Origin: Sphingobacteriales bacterium JAD_PAG50586_3
Lineage (GTDB): Bacteria > Bacteroidota > Bacteroidia > CAMBQF01
Direction: 5' to 3'
Length of the DNA stretch: 64,000 nucleotides
Assembly (NCBI GenBank): GCA_023213195.1
Contig: CP096135.1
Location: 684,548-748,547, forward strand
How positions within the stretch are numbered: the first letter of the stretch is position 1; each line of letters begins with the position of its first letter. The position numbers were made by a program, and so were the translations under genes. Below the pieces are notes generated by a model. That model made no database searches and had not been told where the DNA came from. It saw only the letters and a program-made list of their open reading frames with translations. Positions 57,844 through 64,000 of the stretch are shown one piece after another.

Positions 57844-59303
57844 TTAATTATCGAAATCCTTTTCACTGTTTTTGAAGGGATAATACTTATCTAGTAAATA
57901 CAGTAAAGCCGCCATAGATGCAGCACCCAAAACTAGTTCTCGTTTATTTACTTTATCAAAAGTATCGCTATCGGCATGGTGGTAATCAAAGTAGCGTTGA
58001 CTATCAGGGAAAAAGTTCATACAAACTGTTCCCGATGGGCGCAGGCGACTAACATCGACTCCTCCCCCACCCTGTTCTATATTAAATAACCCGTAAGGCT
58101 CAAGCAACGGACGGAACTTCTGAATCCAGGCAACTACGCTGTCTTTATTATCTTCTATGTGAAAGCCACGGGGGTAAATCCACCCTCATCGCTCTCTAAA
58201 GCAAACAAGTGTTTCTCATTGTTTTTATCGGCCAACTCTGCGTATTTAGTTCCGCCTTTTAAGCCGTTTTCCTCGTTCATAAACATTACTGCACGCAGGT
58301 TACTATTGGGTGTATAGCCTACTATTTTCAACAAGCGTAAAGCTTCTATAGACTGCACACAGCCGGCACCATCGTCGTGTGCACCATCGCCAACATCCCA
58401 GCTATCAAGGTGCCCGCCGCATATAATATAGGTTTGTGGTATGTTTTTAAAGCCTGTTGCTTTATGGCTATTCAACTGGCCTACAACGTTATGTGATGGT
58501 GCATCGGGCAACGTTTCACAACTCAGCTGCATTTTAAAAACAACCTTTTTACCGGCTTTTATATTGGCAGAAATATCGTTGGCTGCCAATGTAGAAATAG
58601 CGCCGCAAGGTATTTTTGGAAAGCTGTCTACATAGCGCATAGAACCTGTGTGCGGGTAATCGTCAAGAGCCATAGTCATAGAACGTACAATGGTTGCAAC
58701 AGCACCATATTTAGCCGCTTCGGATGGGCCTTGCCAGCGCTGGTCAACGCACGTTCCATACGATACAAATGTGTTAATGTTGGTAGGATCCATAGGGCGG
58801 TTAAAGAACACTATTTTACCTTGAATTTTTTCTTTACCCAGCTTAGCAAGCTCTTCTATACCTTGTACTTCTATTACATCAGCAGTTATCCCCTTTTTAG
58901 GTGTAGCAATGCTTCCACCAAGGGCTTTAATTTTAACCGTGTGTTTTTTACCATCGTAACTAACCGATGCTTTTTCATTGCCCCTAACCCAATGTGGTAC
59001 CATTACGTCCTGCTTAAATACAGTATCAAAATTGGCTTTTTGCATTACACTGTATGTATAATCAACCGCCTTAGCTGCGGCATCGCTACCACTAAGGCGA
59101 TGGCCTATCTTCTTACATATATGCTCCAGGTTATCATAACACTCGGCTTTAGTAAGTGCAGTATTAAATATGCTACGTATAAAAATGGAATCTTCTTTAC
59201 TATAAACCTGCGCTTTTAAGCTACCTGTAAAGGCTAAAAGCAAGGTTAAAACCAATACCTTTAGGGCGACTAAATAGGTTGATTTAAGGGCTGTTAATGG
59301 CAT
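57844..59303 (-). CDS. M28 family zinc peptidase, carboxypeptidase Q-like (one frameshift)
   Basis: About 486 residues from the ATG at 59301-59303 (MPLTALKSTYLVALKVLVLT); a slightly longer start is possible. The PA-type insert is followed by the M28 zinc site: ICGGHLDSWDVGDGAHDDGAG, RAVMFMNEENGLKGGTKYAE and the late FDYHHADSDTFDKVN. It cleaves peptides in the periplasm or outside. The frame breaks at the G-run 58172-58176; one more base joins GGFTP to RGFHIEDNKDSVVAW. Likely secreted. Confidence 0.9.
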
Positions 59304-59673
59304 GTTAAAACGTGTGTACAGCATGTGTTAAAATTGCTAAAACTAAATGGTTGAATATTGGTTTATTTGTTTAATGCAACCCATAAGTACACAAAACAAG
59401 GGTAAAGCTACAAATCTTATGATTTGCTATTAACAATCTATCAATACTAAAAAGGTATGTGTATATCGGTTAATTTTGCACATCAGTAGAAATGAGCAGT
59501 GTGTTAAAACTAGCTGTAAGTATAATAAAATAAGGGAAAGTAGATAATGATAACTTGTTAATAGAGTTTAATAACCCAATTGGGCAATAGCTAATAACTA
59601 AAGATATCCAATACACTAACACCCTAATAGTATTATATATTTTATATAATTAAAGAATATAATATAATAATAG
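59304..59673. other. Divergent intergenic region
   Basis: 370 bases between the peptidase gene (minus) and nadA (plus). A TAATTTTG box at 59471-59478 matches the -7 pattern on the plus strand but is far from nadA. The last 60 bases before nadA are almost pure A/T. No gene seen. Confidence 0.4.
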
Positions 59674-60635
59674 ATGTTGGAAACTGTTGAAATTGACGCT
59701 TCGTTAAATTTGTTTGCGGAGATAGAAAAACTGAAAAAAGAAAAGAACGCGGTTATACTTGCGCACTATTACCAGGTGGGCGATATTCAGGATGTGGCCG
59801 ATTACATTGGCGACAGCCTGGGCCTTTCTCAACAGGCTGCAAAAACAGAAGCAGAAGTAATTGTTTTTGCCGGGGTGCATTTTATGGCCGAAACCGCCAA
59901 GATATTAAACCCGCACAAAAAAGTGTTGCTGCCCGATTTACGTGCCGGTTGCTCGCTGGCAGAGGGTTGTCCACCAAAGGAGTTTGCAGAATTTAAAGCG
60001 GCCCACCCCGATCATATCGTTATCACCTACATCAACTGTAGTGCCGAGATTAAAGCTCTTTCCGATATCATCTGCACATCATCAAATGCGGTGCAAATTG
60101 TTAACAGTTTACCCAAAGACCAGAAGATAATTTTTGCCCCTGATAAAAACTTAGGCGCTTACGTAGCCAAGCAAACCGGTCGCGATTTAGTGTTGTGGAA
60201 CGGAGCCTGCATGGTGCATGAGATATTCAGCCAACAGCGTATTTTAAAGTTGAAAGACCAAAACCCGGGAGCAAAAATTATTGCCCACCCCGAGTGTGAA
60301 GAACCCATACTTGCGCTGGCAAACTTTATTGGCTCTACTACGGCATTGTTGAATTACAGCAAGAAAGACGAAGCCCAGACCTACATTGTAGCTACCGAAA
60401 CGGGCATTTTGCACCAGATGCAAAAAGACTCTCCACACAAAACCTTTATACCCGCACCCCTACTACCAACTGTGCTTGTAACGACTGCCCACACATGAAA
60501 TTAAACACCCTGGAGAAGTTATACCTGTGCTTGCGCGATGGCCAACCGGAAATAATTGTACCCGAAGAAACCCGTATTGGAGCGGAAAAGAGCATCAGGA
60601 GGATGTTGGATATATCTGCCCAGTTGGGGTTATAG
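59674..60635 (+). CDS. nadA: Quinolinate synthase A (one frameshift)
   Basis: About 320 residues. It condenses iminoaspartate with dihydroxyacetone phosphate for NAD synthesis and needs a 4Fe-4S cluster. Seen: [73 protein letters not shown] and HPECEEPI. The frame breaks at the C-run 60457-60460; one more C restores [20 protein letters not shown] with the last cluster cysteine. The repaired protein ends [11 protein letters not shown]. The partner nadB is not in the window. Confidence 0.94.
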
Positions 60636-60794
60636 TTTTTAGTCTTGAAGGCTGAATATTGAGTTAAAAAGCGCAAAACGTTCGGTTTTAAACACCTATG
60701 TGAGTAAGAGTGTATGCCAATATTAACGGGTTACTAACAACTTAGCCTAAAAAAATTTTCGGGCGCTTCGCGCTAACGTTGTACGTTTGTGCAA

Positions 60795-61181
60795 ATGCTT
60801 TTCTACCACAAAATAATACACCGGGCTTTTTTGCCGATAGCGCTTGTTGCGTTGTTAACAGCGTGCAGGATAGAAGTGTTTTATGAAAACTACGACGAAT
60901 CGGGATACAAAGAAGATGGGTTAACCAAGGCGGAATTTATAGAAGATTTTTGGACGTGCGAAAAGCACAAAAAGCGCCTACATAAAGCACTTATTCCCAT
61001 CACATACAGGCACCAAGAAAAAGCGTTTAAAGGCCCGGATACTATTCCCAATGCGTATTACAGGCCCATTAAAGCAATAGGCAAGCATAGTGCGGGAACA
61101 GCTTTTTATGCAGCGGTAGTAAAGTGCTCTAAATGTCAAAAAGAATTCAGGAAGTATAAAAGAGATAAAAAGAAAAGCTAA
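60795..61181 (+). CDS. Small hypothetical lipoprotein
   Basis: 128 residues from the ATG at 60795. Signal with lipobox ALLTAC, then a hydrophilic basic protein with WTCEKHKKRLHKAL and VVKCSKCQKEFRKY, where the two Cys pairs might bind a metal. No family recognised. It lies alone between nadA and the convergent M1 peptidase gene. Confidence 0.65.
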   Translation: MLFYHKIIHRAFLPIALVALLTACRIEVFYENYDESGYKEDGLTKAEFIEDFWTCEKHKKRLHKALIPITYRHQEKAFKGPDTIPNAYYRPIKAIGKHSAGTAFYAAVVKCSKCQKEFRKYKRDKKKS

Positions 61182-61217
61182 CACTCTCCTTGCTCCCCTC
61201 ACAGCTCTTCTCTAGAA

Positions 61218-63616
61218 TTACATCACCACAAACCTTGCATAACTTGTGTCCATACGTAGGTAGTAAACACCCGCAGGTAGGTTGTTCAGGTTGATTTGTA
61301 AACGGTCGGTAACATCAGGAACGGTAAACGAATTAACCAGAACACCCATTGCGTTGATAATGCTTATTTCAGCACCTTTTTCAAATACCTTGTCTGATTG
61401 GATAGTCAAAAGCGATGTTGCCGGGTTTGGGTAGACAACCAGTTTGTTGGCTTTAAACGCATTTTCAGCCACACTAACAGCCGCATCGCCCCTGCCGAAG
61501 CAATACTCCCCAAAACGAAGCGTATCAACCTCAAAACGGCCTATTTTGTCGGTTGTATTACCCCGGTGTTTTTAACAGCGTTGCTATAACGTTTCCAGGG
61601 GTAAAATGAACTAGGCCTGTAAAGCAGGATAAGGCTGTCTTCGCCACCTGTAATTAAGCCATGGTCTAACCAACCGGTTGAAGTGCTTGATGTACGGCCA
61701 TTGTAACCAAACGTGGCTTTAGCAACAAAACCCTCAGGGGCAATGCCCGTAATCTTCCAGTAACGGTCGGGCGACACAACAACATTGTCAGTAACATCAA
61801 CATTATTATCAGCAGCCACCCAATTGTGTTCAACTACTACATAGGCCGAATCAGTAATGCTGGTGGGGTTAATTGACATAAAGGTATTGGTAAACGATAC
61901 GTTACCTGTTTGTTTTAATACCCTCGACTCTGTAGTAACGGCGTGGCTTATACGGTCGTCGGTATTAAGGTTGGCCATAACCGGTATAAACGGAACGGTA
62001 AATGTTAGCGTGGTAAACTCGCCGGTAACCAATGCCGGTTGCATATTGGTAGCCCAGTCGGCCCCGCGGAAGGTTATGTTAAAAGGCACGTTATTGGCGA
62101 ATGTATTGGCGTTGTGTAGCTTTTGACGGATGTAGGTTGTTACCTGATAATTCTGCCCCACAGGAGCTACATGAAAAGAGTCTATACTAAACTGTGGAAA
62201 GCCCGGCTGGTGAACCCAATCGGTAAAAAAGTCGTTTAGGTCTAATCCCGAAAAATCTTCTAAATCACGCTGCAGAGTATCGCTGTTTACATCATCAAAC
62301 ATGTTGTTGTTCAGGTAGTATTTTAATCCACCAAAAAACAGGCTGTCACCCATGTAGCTGCGCAAGGTGTGTATAATATCAGCACCTTTTTCGTATGTAG
62401 TAGAGCCATAGGTTACAGTCTGTGGAACATTAGAAATAGCATAAAAATCGCCATCTAAAGCACGGGTAAAATTAAGCACCTTGCGGTGGTTGTTACGTAT
62501 CTCGCCAATGTAGCGGCTGTAGCCAATAAGCCCCTCGTAAAATATGTACTCGCAATAGTCGGCAAAGCCCTCATTAAGGTACATTTCTTCGGCTTTGTCG
62601 CAGGTAACCAGGTCGCCAAACCACATGTGGCCTAGCTCGTGTGCCATAGTGCCCTCGTAAGTAGTTTGTCCGTTTACTAAAAATGTTGGGTACGATATAC
62701 AGGTAGCATGCTCCATAGCGCCTGCTTGAAAAGGCACCAGCACATAGCCCACGCGCTCCCAGCGGTAAGGGCCAAAGCGGTTTTCAAACGTTGAAAAAGC
62801 AACATCTAAATTGGCAAAAGAGTTTTTTAGTTTGGTAGAATCTACAGCCAAACAATGCATCAATACCGGAATGTTTCCGCCCGCAATACTCGGGTAGCTA
62901 TCGCTTACAGAAACGTAAGGGGCTACCGCAACACACGACAGGTAGCTGGGTATTTCGTTAGCTAGCGACCAAAAGAAGGTGCGTGTCCCGTTTCCATTAT
63001 CGTTTATGCTTTGCAGGGTGCCGTTACATACTGCAGTATTGGCGGTAGAGGTGGTTATATTAAAATCGAACAAACAGCGCTCTACAAAATTATCAAAACA
63101 AGGGTACCAGCAGCGGCCAAAATTATGCGGAATAGCATCAAAACCCACCCCTATTGCATAGGCATACTGGCCCGAAAAATCGAAGCCGCCGTAGCCCGAA
63201 GCATCGGTTACCGGCGCGCCGTGGTAGTAAACAACAGCCGTAGCGCCTTGTTGGGCATTATATGTTGTGGGTAGTTGTATGCGGATAATTTCGGCTATAT
63301 GGTCAAAAGCAAGGGCGTTGTCGTCAATCAGTACAGAGTCTACCGTTAAAGACAATAAATCAAGGCGAAGAATATTAATTCCGTTTACCTTTGCTTTAAA
63401 ATCTATTGCTGCGTTACCGCTAATTTGCTGGTTGGCAAAGTCGGTAATGGTTAGGTTAATGGTGGTTTTTATAATGTCAATGCTATCGCTGCGCGTATCG
63501 TTTACCGATGCCAGCGTACCCGGGTTTGGGTTTTGGTGCTTGCAATAGTTGTGTTGCGCGCCCAGGGGCAATTGACTAAAAGCCAGCAATAAGGCCGAAA
63601 AGAATAGCTTTTTCAT
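61218..63616 (-). CDS. M1 family aminopeptidase with T9SS sorting domain (one frameshift)
   Basis: About 800 residues. Signal peptide, an N-terminal beta-domain, then the gluzincin site: GAMEHATCISYP, MAHELGHMWFGDLV (HExxH) and NEGFADYCEYIFYEG supplying the third zinc ligand. A C-terminal region ends in a T9SS domain (VVYPNPATSLLTIQS, NAMGVLVNSF, LPAGVYYLRMD, ARFVVM). A break around 61553-61560 separates peptidase and sorting domain; one added base gives TDKIGRFEVDTLRFGEYC. It is a secreted or surface aminopeptidase that feeds on peptides. Confidence 0.9.
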
Positions 63617-63673
63617 GCAATAAATAGAATTACAGTATCAACAAAAATATTGAAAAGCCTTGGCTTAAGCACT

Positions 63674-64000
63674 ATGCACCTGTTTTACGAACCTCATATT
63701 ACCGGAAATACTGTTGAACTGAACGAGGAAGAAAGCTTTCACGCCATAAAAGTATTGCGCCTTAAAACCGGCGATGTTGTTAGGCTTACCGATGGTAAAG
63801 GTTCTTTTTACGATGCCGAGATTGCGGGCATTATGGGCAAAAAAGCGGAATTATTAATTACTGCAAAACAAGAACAAACAGCACCAAAAGCACACCTGCA
63901 TATTGCCATGGCACCCACCAAAAGCATAGAGCGCTTTGAGTTTTTCTTAGAAAAAGCCACCGAAACAGGCATAGCCGCAATTACTCCAATAGTTTGCGAC
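63674..64000 (+). CDS. rsmE: 16S rRNA (uracil-1498-N3)-methyltransferase, cut by window edge
   Basis: The first 109 residues of an RsmE-type protein. From the ATG at 63674: MHLFYEPHITGNTVELNEEE, then HAIKVLRLKTGDVVRLTDGKG (PUA-like RNA-binding N-domain) and LHIAMAPTKSIERFEFFLEKATETGIAAITPI, the opening of the SPOUT domain. The gene runs past the right edge. It methylates U1498 in the 30S subunit. Confidence 0.93.
   Translation, partial: MHLFYEPHITGNTVELNEEESFHAIKVLRLKTGDVVRLTDGKGSFYDAEIAGIMGKKAELLITAKQEQTAPKAHLHIAMAPTKSIERFEFFLEKATETGIAAITPIVCD

Noticed and set aside
1..64000. tRNA, rRNA, prophage or complete insertion sequence
   Set aside because: No cloverleaf or TTCGA loop pattern, no rRNA blocks, no transposase or phage structural protein was found on reading both strands.

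Overview
The window is chromosomal DNA of a member of the Bacteroidota. The signs are several proteins ending in type IX secretion (T9SS) sorting domains, two large TonB-dependent receptors, a delta-60 repeat protein, short SPI-type and LPI-type signal peptides, and recurrent TAnnTTTG promoter boxes placed a few bases before start codons. I see no prophage, no complete insertion sequence, no rRNA and no tRNA gene.

Layout. 1-9 kb: murB (cut by the left edge), a TPP-riboswitch-controlled TonB receptor (thiamine uptake), a YHS lipoprotein next to a SCO1-type protein, a T9SS protein, an SDR enzyme and an aromatic amino acid hydroxylase. 9-16.4 kb: secreted proteins, with two close paralogues of a T9SS-exported phosphodiesterase flanking a TonB receptor. 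16.4-29.2 kb: housekeeping and envelope genes (thioesterase, two tandem coiled-coil membrane proteins, ComF, fRMsr, Ig-like lipoprotein, rRNA methyltransferase, rbfA, thiL, MscS channel). 29.3-31.7 kb: one strongly AT-rich gene encoding a PIN-domain protein with two C-terminal membrane helices, an apparent insertion. 31.7-36.6 kb: hutU and small genes, including a PLP-dependent deaminase carrying repeat DNA in its reading frame. 36.7-51.7 kb: a minus-strand surface-polysaccharide locus (CapA, WbpE/Ugd/Uxs, a glycosyltransferase, WbpD/WbpB/TviB-like dehydrogenase/GalE/RfbB/UDP-HexNAc epimerase, lipoprotein, YdcF, YwqE), with many stop-start overlaps. 51.7-64 kb: a Cys-rich copper-storage-like protein, an unexplained tandem repeat with its own promoter, mnmG followed by three parS-like sites, a methyltransferase, T9SS proteins, peptidases, nadA and the start of rsmE.

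Data quality shapes the annotation. About 20 genes that should be intact are broken by single-base shifts. The breaks fall into two classes: a missing base in a short homopolymer, and an extra base where the repaired protein requires CCAGG or CCTGG. This looks like long-read consensus error, and the second class suggests that CCWGG is methylated in this organism. I therefore annotate full-length genes across the breaks and give the break position in each entry. These genes should not be read as true pseudogenes without read-level checking.

The most interesting items are the CCWGG-linked error pattern, the three parS-like sites beside mnmG, the promoter-plus-tandem-repeat locus at 52.4-52.7 kb that may encode a small RNA, and the AT-rich PIN/membrane protein, which has the make-up of a defence effector.
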